From positions 1 to 64,000 of the forward strand of contig JAVBTY010000025.1 in NCBI GenBank assembly GCA_031555955.1: a stretch of 64,000 nucleotides of DNA. Reading direction: 5' to 3'. The DNA is from Azoarcus sp031555955. GTDB lineage: Bacteria > Pseudomonadota > Gammaproteobacteria > Burkholderiales > Rhodocyclaceae. The notes below the pieces were generated by a model, which saw only the letters and a list, made by a program, of their open reading frames with translations, was not told the origin of the DNA and ran no database searches. Shown one piece after another: positions 8,129 through 16,557 of the stretch (positions are counted from its first letter, which is position 1; each line of letters begins with the position of its first letter). A program made the translations under genes and the position numbers.

Positions 8129-8521
8129 TCAGGCCTGCTGTCTGATCAGCAAACCCTGTAATTTACCCAGCGCCTTGGCGATGGCGACGATTTCCACGGA
8201 GGGAATCTGCCGGATCACCTCATCGGTGCTTGCATCGACAACCTTGACGATAGTCTGACCTGTTTCGTCTTCAATTGAAAACAGCAAATTCTGGGCCACC
8301 GGGCTGATTGCTTCGCGGACTTCATCCAGCGCCTGCTGCACCTGGGCCAGCCCGGGTGGCAATGACTGCTGTGCAGTCTGCCCGGCAGCGCCGATAACGT
8401 GCGGCGCTTCAGTGCCTTTCTGCGCGCCGGGAAGCGGAACGGCGGCGGCCGCGCCGGATGCGGGCAGGCTCATGCTGCCAGGGGCAGGAGAAAGGCTGGA
8501 GGATATTGCCTGGATGCTCAT
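8129..8521 (-). CDS. flaG: FlaG family flagellar protein
   Basis: A 130-residue protein of the FlaG family, which influences filament length in polar flagellates. The first 60 residues are low-complexity (Ser/Pro/Ala). The conserved part begins near residue 65 with LAQVQQALDEVREAISP and contains LLFSIEDETGQTIVKVVD and IRQIPSVE. It sits between fliC and fliD as in many polar-flagellum clusters. Confidence 0.9.
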   Translation of the reverse strand: MSIQAISSSLSPAPGSMSLPASGAAAAVPLPGAQKGTEAPHVIGAAGQTAQQSLPPGLAQVQQALDEVREAISPVAQNLLFSIEDETGQTIVKVVDASTDEVIRQIPSVEIVAIAKALGKLQGLLIRQQA

Positions 8522-8544
8522 AGTGCTTATTCCTCATGGGCCAA

Positions 8545-8574
8545 CGGCGCGAGGTTCCTGCGAACCCCGCGCCG
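8545..8574 (-). terminator. hairpin between fliC and flaG (possible attenuating terminator)
   Basis: A stable 13-bp GC-rich stem (CGGCGCG-x-GGTTC against GAACC-x-CGCGCCG) with a four-base loop lies 41 nt after the fliC stop. There is no U-tract on the minus strand, so full termination is doubtful. It could protect the abundant fliC mRNA 3' end or reduce readthrough into flaG-fliD. Confidence 0.4.
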
Positions 8575-8614
8575 TACCTTTGTCACGGTTCAGTCTTTGT
8601 TTCGTCTGATTTTA

Positions 8615-10105
8615 TCAGCGGAGCAGAGAAAGAACGTTCTGCGGCAGCGAGTTCGCCTGGGCGAGCATCGCGGTGCCGGCCTGCTGCAGGATCTGCGCGC
8701 GGGTCAGGTTCGCCGTTTCAGAGGCGAAGTCCGTGTCGCGGATGCGCGAGCGGGAGGCCGACATGTTTTCCGACGTGGTCGCCAGGTTGGAGATCGTCGT
8801 CTGCAGGCGGGACTGCAGGGCGCCGAACTTGGCCCGCTGGCTGTTCACCGCGGTGAGTGCGGCATCGGCGATCGCCAGGGTGCGCTGCGCGGAATCTACC
8901 GAACTGACGTCCAGGCCAGCTACCGTCTGCAGTTGCGAGGCGGAGGCGGCGGCGGTGAAGAAGTCGGATGTCACGGCTGAATCAACGCTGAAGCTGCGTT
9001 CGGAGTCGAGCACGAGCTCGCCGGTTGCAATCGCTGCGCCACCTGCCGCGGCAGCCGCCGCGCCGCCTACGGTCACATCAGATCCTGTAACGGAGTTGTT
9101 GGTGACGGAGATGTTTTCGCCGGTGGCGTTGAGCAGGGTGATGCCGTCGCCAGCGTCGTTGATGCGCGCCGTGACGCCGGTTTTGGCGGCAACGTCGTTG
9201 AACGCGTTGACCGCGCCTGCAAGCCCGTCCTTGTCGATTGCGGCGCCGACCGTGAAGGACACTGTAACCGCCGTGGCGTTATCGGACTGGATATCGAGTT
9301 TGTACGACTTGCCGGCCGCCAGTCCGGTCATGTCGACTTCGGTCTTGGCCGAAGCGGAAACCCCGGTGGTGCCGCGCACGTCGTTGATCTGCTCGACGGC
9401 TTTCTTGGCCGAGGCGCCTGCTGCGATCGTTACCGTGGCGGCGCCGCTGGCGCCATTGATGGTGATGTCACCGCCGACGACACGGCTGGTTGTGCCTGCA
9501 ACAGCGTCGGAAGCAATGGAGTTGGCGGTGCTGCCGGTGGTCAGGTCGCCCTTGGCGCCCGCGTCCGTCGCCACCTTGGAGCCGATGCGGTAGTTACCGT
9601 ACTGGCTGGTGGAGAAGTTGGCGGAGGTGGCCTGGATCGACTGGCCCGCGTTGGCGCCGACCTGGAAGTTGGCGGTGCCAAAGGAGCCGTCGAGCAGCTT
9701 CTGGCCGTTGAATTCGGTCGTCTTGGCGATGCGGTCCAGTTCGGAGGTCAGCGCGTTGACTTCGTCGTTCAGCGCCTTGCGGTCGGAGGCGGAGTTGGTC
9801 GCGTTGGAGGACTGCACGGCGAGCTGGCGGATGCGCTGCAGGATGTCGCCGGCGGATTCGAGCGCGCCTTCAGCAGTTTGCGCCAGGGAGATGCCGTCAT
9901 TGGCGTTACGCTGTGCCTGGTTCAGGCCGTTGATCTGGGCGCTGAAACGCTCGGAGATGGCCAGTCCGGCCGCGTCGTCCTTGGCGCTGTTGATGCGCAG
10001 GCCGGAAGACAGGCGCTGCAGCGAGGTCGCCAGCGAGCCCTGGGACGTGGTCAGATTACGCTGGGCGTTGAGGGACTGGACGTTGGTGTTGATAACTTGT
10101 GCCAT
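8615..10105 (-). CDS. fliC: flagellin FliC
   Basis: This 496-residue flagellin is the filament subunit. The conserved N-terminal D0/D1 region starts MAQVINTNVQSLNAQRNL and includes LRINSAKDDAAGLAISERF. The conserved C-terminus ends ILQQAGTAMLAQANSLPQNV. The middle third (about residues 180-390) is Ala/Thr/Val-rich, as expected for the exposed variable D2/D3 domains. The ATG at 10105 is preferred over a start six codons upstream because AGGAGG (10117-10112) is well placed and flagellins begin MAQVI. A sigma-28 promoter lies about 95 nt upstream. Confidence 0.97.
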   Translation of the reverse strand: MAQVINTNVQSLNAQRNLTTSQGSLATSLQRLSSGLRINSAKDDAAGLAISERFSAQINGLNQAQRNANDGISLAQTAEGALESAGDILQRIRQLAVQSSNATNSASDRKALNDEVNALTSELDRIAKTTEFNGQKLLDGSFGTANFQVGANAGQSIQATSANFSTSQYGNYRIGSKVATDAGAKGDLTTGSTANSIASDAVAGTTSRVVGGDITINGASGAATVTIAAGASAKKAVEQINDVRGTTGVSASAKTEVDMTGLAAGKSYKLDIQSDNATAVTVSFTVGAAIDKDGLAGAVNAFNDVAAKTGVTARINDAGDGITLLNATGENISVTNNSVTGSDVTVGGAAAAAAGGAAIATGELVLDSERSFSVDSAVTSDFFTAAASASQLQTVAGLDVSSVDSAQRTLAIADAALTAVNSQRAKFGALQSRLQTTISNLATTSENMSASRSRIRDTDFASETANLTRAQILQQAGTAMLAQANSLPQNVLSLLR

Positions 10106-11151
10106 TTTGGGCCTCCTGAGCAAGAAAGAATTTCAATGGTCCGGCCTGGTCGCACCGTGTTACCGATGCTTTGCGCGATTCGTACGCCGTTGATGCCATT
10201 AACGGCGCAAAACGGAAAATCTTTAGGCAGTTTTTGCCGCTTTCCCGGCAGAAACAGCAAACAGGGCAAAACCGGGGAGGCCTGGAGCATAACGGCAGAA
10301 ACGCGGACGGCTTGAGCCGCCTGCCGGGCGCTGAAGGCTGCGTGGCTGCTATCCGGGCGGTGGCGGGCCGGGGGCTGCCCTGCATGAAAGCAGTGCGTGA
10401 CGGCGCTGCGGGGCAGATCGCGGTTTTCCGCGTGCGCTTCCCAGGTCCATTCATGGAAAAGCGTTTGTCCGTCCGCGCCGACAAGGATGAGGCTGGAGCA
10501 GCGGGTGCCGTAGCCGGGGGCGCGGATGAAGATGGGTGAGAGGTGGCGTTCCCATTCCAGACTAACGCCAGTTTCGGGCAGATGCGCATCAGCGGCAGGG
10601 GTCGGGTCGCGCAGCAGGGTGAGGAGGGCGGCGGGATCGGGCAGGGTGGGCAGGGCGGCGGCGAGACGTTCGCGGGCGGTGCGGACCTTGGGCCACGGGG
10701 TGCCGAGCAGGTGGTTCGAGAGGCCGTGGATGCCGGGTTCGAGCAGACGGACCGTATTGCGGGCGCTTTCGTGGATGCCGAGGCGCTTGCCGTCGGAAAA
10801 CAGAAGATTGAAGCCCGCGTAGCGGGCGCTGTCGGCGGCGACGTGTGTGAGTGTGTCGAGGGTGCTGGCGGTGGAGAGCAGGGTGTCGCGCACCAGCAGG
10901 CCGCGCGAAGGCGCGCCGCTGGCGGGGCGCTGGCTGGGGTCGCGGTAGTTGGTCAGGGCGGCGAAACGGCCGCCGCGGGTGAGGCCCATCCAGGTTCCGC
11001 CTGCTTCGAGGTCGCGTCCGGCGAGCAGCCCGGGCGCGTCGGGCCACCAGTGCGCGGGCGCGGCCGGGCGGTCGAGGAATTCATCGCGGTTGGCGGCGAC
11101 GACCAGGGGGTAATCCGGATGAACGCGCCAGGCGAGGGCGATCAGACACAT
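10051..11151 (-). CDS. NRDE (TANGO2-like) family protein with an extended C-terminus
   Basis: A 366-residue frame whose first 250 or so residues are a clear NRDE-family protein. It opens MCLIALAWRVHPDYPLVVAA and contains the name-giving N-R-D-E, LAGRDLEAGGTWMGL and FAALTNYRDP, with RAPGYGTRCSSLIL towards the end of the domain. The family's biochemical role is unsettled; TANGO2 relatives have been linked to haem and lipid handling. Relatives are about 250-270 residues. Here no stop follows, and the frame runs about 110 residues further, across the fliC promoter and 55 nt into fliC. That tail has no domain character. The gene overlaps the DUF4936 gene by 10 nt. Confidence 0.85.
   Translation of the reverse strand: MCLIALAWRVHPDYPLVVAANRDEFLDRPAAPAHWWPDAPGLLAGRDLEAGGTWMGLTRGGRFAALTNYRDPSQRPASGAPSRGLLVRDTLLSTASTLDTLTHVAADSARYAGFNLLFSDGKRLGIHESARNTVRLLEPGIHGLSNHLLGTPWPKVRTARERLAAALPTLPDPAALLTLLRDPTPAADAHLPETGVSLEWERHLSPIFIRAPGYGTRCSSLILVGADGQTLFHEWTWEAHAENRDLPRSAVTHCFHAGQPPARHRPDSSHAAFSARQAAQAVRVSAVMLQASPVLPCLLFLPGKRQKLPKDFPFCAVNGINGVRIAQSIGNTVRPGRTIEILSCSGGPKWHKLSTPTSSPSTPSVI
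10199..10225 (-). promoter_or_regulatory. sigma-28 (FliA) promoter of fliC
   Basis: On the minus strand TAAAGATT (10225-10218), an 11-bp spacer and GCCGTTAA (10206-10199) match the flagellar sigma-28 consensus TAAAGTTT-N11-GCCGATAA at 14 of 16 positions with exact spacing. Transcription would start about 85 nt before fliC. This is strong direct evidence that fliC is a class III flagellar gene. Confidence 0.85.
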
Positions 11152-11447
11152 TCTGTGAAGCGTTCGAGGTGGCGCGCGGCGCCGGGGGCGATCAGCGCGG
11201 CGATATCGTGCGCGGCGGTTTCTTCTTCCAGCACGGCCTCGAATTCTTCCGGACGGGTTATGCCGGAGTAGATTTCCATCCAGGTGATTTCGTCATGCGT
11301 CCGCGTCATGAGACGGCCGACGATGCCGGTGCGCCGGGCGAGCGCCGCCTGCATGGCGCGCACGGAGGCGTGCGCGTCGTCAATATCAATGCCGCCGCGC
11401 ACGCGGTAGTAGATGAAATAGTGCAACGGTGGGCCCGGTTCGTTCAT
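11142..11447 (-). CDS. DUF4936 family protein
   Basis: A 101-residue protein of the DUF4936 family, which is found mainly in betaproteobacteria. Recognisable elements are HYFIYYRV at the N-terminus and VRAMQAALARRTGIVGRLM, followed by TWMEIYSGI. It probably has a small alpha/beta fold; no function is known. ATG 11447 is preferred, although a GTG at 11459 in the same frame is possible; neither has a good ribosome-binding site. It lies between ygfZ (15 nt) and the NRDE gene (10-nt overlap), so the three form one minus-strand operon. Confidence 0.8.
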   Translation of the reverse strand: MNEPGPPLHYFIYYRVRGGIDIDDAHASVRAMQAALARRTGIVGRLMTRTHDEITWMEIYSGITRPEEFEAVLEEETAAHDIAALIAPGAARHLERFTECV

Positions 11448-11462
11448 GGCTGGGGGCACCAG

Positions 11463-12533
11463 TCAGGGCAGCGGGTAGGGCAGATCGAGAATACGCATAC
11501 GCGCGCCGTCGGGCGCGCCGAGGCGCACGTCGCCCGCTTCCACGCTGCTGCTGCGGATAACGGCGAGCGCTTCGAAGCCGCCCCCCGGTGCGGTGGCGAT
11601 ATTGACCAGTTTTCCAGCGGACTGGCCGTCCATGTCGGGGGCGTACAGGTCGGTTCCGGGCGTGGGCAATGCGCCGTTATCGTCGCTATCGCCAGCGATG
11701 CGGTACATCCTCCTTTTCAGTTTGCCGAGGTACTGGGTGCGGGCGACGATTTCCTGGCCGGGGTCGCAGCCTTTTTTGAAGCTGACGCCGCCGATCAGCT
11801 CGTAATTCAGCATCTGGGCGACGAATTCTTCCTGGGTCGCAGCGGTGACCAGCGGCAGACCGGCGCGGATCATCGCCAGTTGCCATGCGCCGGTTCCGGC
11901 GCGCGCTGCGCCAGCGGCGATCAGCGTGGCATGGCAGGCGGGGGCATCGGTATCGGTTGTGGCGACGATAAACATTGTGTCGTTCAGACGCAGCACGCGG
12001 CGGCCATCCGCTGCCGCGTGCTGGCGCATCGGTGCATCGGGCAGGGGCAGACCGGCGGCAGCGGTGATGCGCGCGGCTTCGCCGCCGGCAACGCCAATTA
12101 GCGCCGTGCCGCCATTGTCGGCGGTGAGCTTGACGCGGCTGCGCAGCACGTACATGGAAAGTTTTTTCTGCAGCGCGGGCAGGAGACCGGCGGCGGCGGC
12201 GAGCGTGTGGCCCTCCGCTTCCGGCCACAGCAGCAGGCTCGCCAGCATGCGGCCTTTCGGGGTGTTGAGGCTGCTCCACTGCGCGCCGCTAGAGTCTAGT
12301 CCGGCAACATCGCTGGAAAGCAGGTTGTGCAGGAAGGGGGCGGAATCGGGGCCGCGGCTGTGCAGCAGGCCCAGGTGCAGCAGCGGAACCGCTACGGTTC
12401 CTTCCGCCGCGGCGCGCGCTTCGGCGAGCGGATCGGCAAAGCGCAGTCCGGCGGGGATGGGGGTGCCGGAGGCGTCGGAGGGCAGGTCGAACAGCGCGCC
12501 CTCCCGGGCGAGGTAGTCAGTCCAGACAGTCAT
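11463..12533 (-). CDS. ygfZ: folate-binding iron-sulfur assembly protein YgfZ
   Basis: A 356-residue member of the YgfZ/IbaG57/GcvT family, which uses tetrahydrofolate in maintenance of certain Fe-S enzymes. The diagnostic motif K-G-C-x-x-G-Q-E appears as FKKGCDPGQEIVARTQY around residue 230, with the essential Cys present. The C-terminal GcvT-like barrel follows. It is the first gene of a three-gene operon with DUF4936 and NRDE genes and is divergent from mltG. Confidence 0.93.
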   Translation of the reverse strand: MTVWTDYLAREGALFDLPSDASGTPIPAGLRFADPLAEARAAAEGTVAVPLLHLGLLHSRGPDSAPFLHNLLSSDVAGLDSSGAQWSSLNTPKGRMLASLLLWPEAEGHTLAAAAGLLPALQKKLSMYVLRSRVKLTADNGGTALIGVAGGEAARITAAAGLPLPDAPMRQHAAADGRRVLRLNDTMFIVATTDTDAPACHATLIAAGAARAGTGAWQLAMIRAGLPLVTAATQEEFVAQMLNYELIGGVSFKKGCDPGQEIVARTQYLGKLKRRMYRIAGDSDDNGALPTPGTDLYAPDMDGQSAGKLVNIATAPGGGFEALAVIRSSSVEAGDVRLGAPDGARMRILDLPYPLP

Positions 12534-12592
12534 GGTTTTTGCGGGAAATCCTGCGGAGAAACGGGGGAAATGGGAGAACGGGATGATGCAGT

Positions 12593-12598
12593 ATTATA
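12593..12598 (-). promoter_or_regulatory. possible -10 element upstream of ygfZ
   Basis: A perfect TATAAT on the minus strand, 60 nt before the ygfZ start, in the 164-nt gap between divergent ygfZ and mltG. No good -35 hexamer is present at 16-18 bp. The same AT patch reads TATTAT on the plus strand, so a mltG promoter here is also possible. Confidence 0.4.
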
Positions 12599-12697
12599 GG
12601 GGGCCGCCGCGCGGCGGCACTCCGTTTTTCCCCTTGCCGTTTTCCCTGGAACCCTGCCGGGCTGGTGTCATTTCGATGATGCCGCGCCTGTTTTCCG

Positions 12698-13714
12698 ATG
12701 AAGCGTTTCATTTTCCGTTTCGTACTGCTGCTGCTTGCCCTGCTTGCCGTTTCCGGCGCGGCGGGCGGATGGGCGTGGTGGTATGCGCATCATCGCGCGC
12801 TGCCTCTGGCGGCGGAAACGGCCGGGTTTACCGTGGAGCGCGGTTTCAGCATGCGCCAGGCGGCGGCGGCGATCGCCCGCGCCGGGGTGGATGTCGAACC
12901 TGCCCTGCTGACGTGGATCGCCCGGCTGGGCGGCAAGGCGAACCTGATCAAGGCGGGCAGCTACGAGGTTCATCCCGGCATCACGGCCTGGCAGCTTGTT
13001 CTCAAACTTTCCGCTGGCGATGTGTCGCAGGGAGAGGCGCTGCTGGTGGAGGGGTGGACTTTCCGCCAGGTGCGCCAGGCGGTGGAATCGAACCCCGACC
13101 TGCTGCAGGATTCCGCCGCGCTTTCAGATGCCGGGCTGATGCAGCGCATCGGGGCGTCCGAAACGCAGCCGGAAGGACTGTTTTTCCCCGATACCTACCT
13201 GTTCGACAAGCGCTCCAGCGCGCTGGCGCTGTTCCGGCGCGCTTACGTGGCGATGAACGCGCAGCTGGCGCAGGCGTGGGCCGGGCGCGATCCGTCGCTG
13301 CCGCTCGAATCGCCCTACCAGGCGCTGATTCTGGCCTCGATCATCGAAAAGGAAACGGGGCGCGCCGAAGACCGTGGACTGGTCGCCTCGGTATTCGCCA
13401 ACCGCCTGCGTGCGGGGATGCGGCTGCAGACCGATCCGACGGTGATTTACGGACTCGGCCCCGCTTTCGACGGACGGCTGCGCCGCCAGCATCTCGATAC
13501 CGATCATCCGTGGAATACCTATACCCGCGCGGGCCTGCCGCCCACGCCGATCGCCATGCCGGGGCGCGACGCCCTGCTGGCGGCGGTGCGCCCCCCTGTA
13601 AGCGGGCTGCTTTATTTTGTGGCGCGCGGCGATGGCAGCAGCGAATTTTCGCGCAACCTGGACGAGCATAACCGGGCGGTGGCGCGTTACCAGCGCGGCG
13701 GGAGAGAACATTGA
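12698..13714 (+). CDS. mltG: endolytic murein transglycosylase MltG
   Basis: A 338-residue inner-membrane enzyme that cuts nascent glycan strands and so sets their length. One N-terminal membrane anchor (about residues 5-27) is followed by a LysM-like part and the YceG domain. The catalytic Glu lies in ASIIEKETG near residue 218; other signatures are FPDTYLF, QTDPTVIYG and PPTPIAMPG. Its stop overlaps tmk. The order mltG-tmk-holB is widespread in proteobacteria. Confidence 0.95.
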   Translation: MKRFIFRFVLLLLALLAVSGAAGGWAWWYAHHRALPLAAETAGFTVERGFSMRQAAAAIARAGVDVEPALLTWIARLGGKANLIKAGSYEVHPGITAWQLVLKLSAGDVSQGEALLVEGWTFRQVRQAVESNPDLLQDSAALSDAGLMQRIGASETQPEGLFFPDTYLFDKRSSALALFRRAYVAMNAQLAQAWAGRDPSLPLESPYQALILASIIEKETGRAEDRGLVASVFANRLRAGMRLQTDPTVIYGLGPAFDGRLRRQHLDTDHPWNTYTRAGLPPTPIAMPGRDALLAAVRPPVSGLLYFVARGDGSSEFSRNLDEHNRAVARYQRGGREH

Positions 13715-14343
13715 ACGAAGCGGGCGCACGCGGGCGTTTCATCACTTTCGAAGGCATCGACGGCGCGGGGAAAAGCAGCCAGATCGCCGCCGTGACGGCG
13801 TTGCTGCGCGCGCGCGGCATCGAGACCGTGCAGTCGCGCGAACCCGGCGGCACGCCCCTGGGTGAGCGCCTGCGCGAACTGCTGCTGCACGAGCCGATGG
13901 ATCTGGAAACCGAGGCGATGCTGATGTTCGCCGCCCGGCGCGAACATCTGGCCGCGCGCATTCTGCCCGCGCTGGCGGCGGGCCGCTGGGTGGTGTGCGA
14001 CCGTTTTTCCGACGCCACCTACGCCTACCAGGTGGGCGGGCGCGGCCTGGCGCGCGCACGGTTCGAGGCGCTGGAAACGTGGGTGCATCCCGGCTTTCAG
14101 CCTGATCTGACGTTGCTGTTCGATCTGCCGCCCGCCGTGGCGGCGGCGCGCGTGGCGCACGCGGGGAGCGATCCGGACCGTTTTGAGCGTGAGCAGCGCG
14201 ATTTTTTCGAACGCGTGCGCGCGGCCTATCTCGAACGCGCCGCCGCTTCGGGCGGGCGCATCCGCGTGGTGGATGCCGATCGTCCGCCTGAAACGATCCG
14301 CGCGGAGGTTGAACGTATCGTGACGGAGCGCTGCCTTTCATGA
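13711..14343 (+). CDS. tmk: thymidylate kinase
   Basis: Phosphorylates dTMP to dTDP with ATP, the step that commits thymidylate to dTTP. The 210-residue protein has the P-loop FEGIDGAGKSS at residues 9-19, the DR motif CDRFSDATYAYQ near 90 and a LID region around EREQRDFFERVR. The start codon overlaps the end of mltG by 4 nt, and its stop overlaps the start of holB by 4 nt, so translation is coupled. Confidence 0.96.
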   Translation: MNEAGARGRFITFEGIDGAGKSSQIAAVTALLRARGIETVQSREPGGTPLGERLRELLLHEPMDLETEAMLMFAARREHLAARILPALAAGRWVVCDRFSDATYAYQVGGRGLARARFEALETWVHPGFQPDLTLLFDLPPAVAAARVAHAGSDPDRFEREQRDFFERVRAAYLERAAASGGRIRVVDADRPPETIRAEVERIVTERCLS

Positions 14344-15413
14344 TCCATCCGTGGATGCAGGCCGCCTGGGAGCGTCTGAACGGTCTGGGCGGGCGTCTGC
14401 CGCATGCGCTGCTGTTCGCCGGTCCGGCGGGGCTGGGCAAGCGCGATCTGGCCGAGGCGCTCGCCGCGCGCCTGCTGTGCGAAGCGCTGGGCGCGGACGG
14501 CCACGCCTGCGGCGGCTGCGCGGCATGCCGCTGGCGCGTATCCGGCAATCATCCGGATCTGTACCGCGTTGTACCGGCGGCGGATGCGGAACGCGCCGGG
14601 GAAGAGGGCGGCGAAGCAGGCAGCCCTGATGCGGCGCAGGACAGGGAATCCGGCGGCAAGGCGAAATCGTCCCAGATCGTTATCGGGCAGATCCGCGAGC
14701 TGCAGGCGGCCCTGTCCGTAACCGGCCATCACGGCGCGCGTCGCGTGGCGATCGTCGATCCGGCCGAGGCGATGAACGTATATACCGCCAACGCGCTGCT
14801 CAAACTGCTGGAAGAGCCGCCCGAGGGCTGCATTTTTCTGCTGTTGTCGTCCGCGCCGCGCCGGCTGCTGCCGACCATCCGCAGCCGCTGCCAGCCCTGG
14901 GTTTTCGCCCGGCCGGGCGCGGCGGAACTGGCGGCATGGCAGGGCGCGCATCCTGCCGCCAGCACAGCCCTGCTCGCCGTGTGCGGGGGCATGCCGCTGG
15001 CGGCGATGCGTCTGGCGGAAAATGGCGGCGGCGGACTGCTGCGCCGTTTCACGGCCGATCTGGAACAGCCGCGCGGAGTCGATGCGCTCAGGCTTGCGGG
15101 ACAGTGGGAAGCGTGGCTGAAGTCGAAAGAGGCGCTCGCCGCCGGTTTCGGTCTGCCGCAGCTTATCGACTGGATGCAGCGCTGGGTCAGCGACCTGGCG
15201 GCGCTGCGGCTGGGGGGGCGGGTGCGGTTTTTCCCGGAGCAGGAACAGGCGCTGGCCGCGCTGGCCGGACGCGCCAGCGTGGCCGCCGTGACAGGCTGCT
15301 ACAATGAACTGGCCCGGATCCGCCGCGTAGCCCTGCATCCGCTGAATGCGCGCCTGACCCTGGAAGACATGCTGCTGCGTTATATGCGCGTAACGACAGG
15401 AACAAGACAATGA
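14340..15413 (+). CDS. holB: DNA polymerase III subunit delta'
   Basis: A 357-residue AAA+ clamp-loader subunit. The Walker A-like loop is FAGPAGLGKRDL (residues about 22-33), followed by the zinc ligands of C-x8-C-x2-C-x2-C type in ACGGCAACRW. The sensor region includes the S-R-C motif in TIRSRCQPW. Like other delta' subunits it is thought not to hydrolyse ATP efficiently but to open and place the sliding clamp with delta and tau/gamma. It overlaps tmk upstream and pilZ downstream. Confidence 0.95.
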   Translation: MIHPWMQAAWERLNGLGGRLPHALLFAGPAGLGKRDLAEALAARLLCEALGADGHACGGCAACRWRVSGNHPDLYRVVPAADAERAGEEGGEAGSPDAAQDRESGGKAKSSQIVIGQIRELQAALSVTGHHGARRVAIVDPAEAMNVYTANALLKLLEEPPEGCIFLLLSSAPRRLLPTIRSRCQPWVFARPGAAELAAWQGAHPAASTALLAVCGGMPLAAMRLAENGGGGLLRRFTADLEQPRGVDALRLAGQWEAWLKSKEALAAGFGLPQLIDWMQRWVSDLAALRLGGRVRFFPEQEQALAALAGRASVAAVTGCYNELARIRRVALHPLNARLTLEDMLLRYMRVTTGTRQ

Positions 15414-15775
15414 CCAAGGCCCCAACCCCCCAGGCAGCACGCCCGGGCGTGCTGTCGCTGAACATCACCTCGAAATCGGCGCTGTACGCCGCCTACATGC
15501 CGTTTCTCGCCCATGGGGGGATTTTTATTCCCACCACGCGGGCCTACCGTCTTGGCGATGATGTTTTCATGCTTCTGCAGCTGATGGATGATCCGACAAA
15601 ACACCCCGTGGCCGGTACGATCGTCTGGGTAACGCCGCAGGGCGCGCAGGGCGGAAAAACGCAGGGCGCGGGGATTCATTTTTCCGCCGACGATTCGGGC
15701 AAGGTCGTGCGCGACCGCATTGAAAAAATCCTGGCGGGCCATCTTGGTTCAAGCCGTCCTACCCATACCCTCTGA
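15410..15775 (+). CDS. pilZ: PilZ domain protein (type IV pilus assembly type)
   Basis: A 121-residue single PilZ-domain protein at the conserved position after holB. It contains HGGIFIPT and ends its barrel with GAGIHFSADD. The canonical c-di-GMP-binding R-x-x-x-R is missing, and the D/N-x-S-x-x-G site is replaced by a degenerate H-G-G-I-F-I. This is the known state of the PilZ protein needed for type IV pili, which does not bind c-di-GMP but acts through PilB/FimX. It overlaps holB by 4 nt. Confidence 0.88.
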   Translation: MTKAPTPQAARPGVLSLNITSKSALYAAYMPFLAHGGIFIPTTRAYRLGDDVFMLLQLMDDPTKHPVAGTIVWVTPQGAQGGKTQGAGIHFSADDSGKVVRDRIEKILAGHLGSSRPTHTL

Positions 15776-15786
15776 GCGCGTTTCCA

Positions 15787-16557
15787 GTGTTTGTCGATTC
15801 GCACTGCCATCTCGACTTTCCTGGTCTGCGTGAGCGCGAGGAAGAAGTGCTGGCCGCGATGGCGGCCAATAACGTAGGGCAGGCGCTGTGCATCGGCGTG
15901 CGGCTGGAAGATTTCCCCGGCGTGCTGGCTCTGGCTGAGCGCCATGCCAGCCTGTGGGCCTCGGTTGGCGTGCATCCGGATAACATCGATTGCGAGGAGC
16001 CCGACGAAGCGCGGCTGGTGGCGCTGGCTGCTCATCCGCGCGTGGTGGCGATCGGCGAAACCGGGCTGGATTATCACTGGCACAAGGATGAGCCGGAGTG
16101 GCAACGGGCGCGTTTCCGCACCCACATCCGCGCTGCGCGCGCCTGCGGAAAACCGCTCATCGTTCATACCCGCAATGCGGCCGCTGATACGCTGCGGCTG
16201 ATGCGCGAGGAACACGCAACCGAGGCTGGCGGCGTGATGCACTGCTTTACCGAATCACGTGCGGTAGCTGAAGCAGCGCTGGATCTGGGTTTTTACATCT
16301 CCTTTTCCGGCATCGTCACCTTCCGCAACGCCACCGAACTGAAAGAAGTGGCCGCCTATGTGCCGCTGGACCGTCTGCTGATAGAAACCGATGCGCCTTA
16401 CCTCGCGCCAGCACCGCACCGGGGCAAGAGCAACGAACCCGCCTGGGTTGTTCATGTGGCTGAAGAGATCGCGCGTCTGCGCGGCGCGCCGCTGGACCGC
16501 ATCGAAACCGCGACCACCGAAAATTTTTTCCGCCTGTTCCGTCATGCAAAAAACTGA
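15787..16557 (+). CDS. tatD: TatD family deoxyribonuclease
   Basis: A metal-dependent TIM-barrel nuclease of 256 residues. Signature sites are DSHCHLDF at the N-terminus, GETGLDYHW near residue 93, IVHTRNA, GVMHCFTES and the final LLIETDAPYLAP. It starts with GTG at 15787, since the metal ligands D-S-H-C-H follow two residues later and no ATG precedes. It is 11 nt after pilZ and overlaps the ankyrin gene by 14 nt. TatD enzymes act on DNA in repair or turnover; the exact substrate is not known. Confidence 0.93.
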   Translation: MFVDSHCHLDFPGLREREEEVLAAMAANNVGQALCIGVRLEDFPGVLALAERHASLWASVGVHPDNIDCEEPDEARLVALAAHPRVVAIGETGLDYHWHKDEPEWQRARFRTHIRAARACGKPLIVHTRNAAADTLRLMREEHATEAGGVMHCFTESRAVAEAALDLGFYISFSGIVTFRNATELKEVAAYVPLDRLLIETDAPYLAPAPHRGKSNEPAWVVHVAEEIARLRGAPLDRIETATTENFFRLFRHAKN

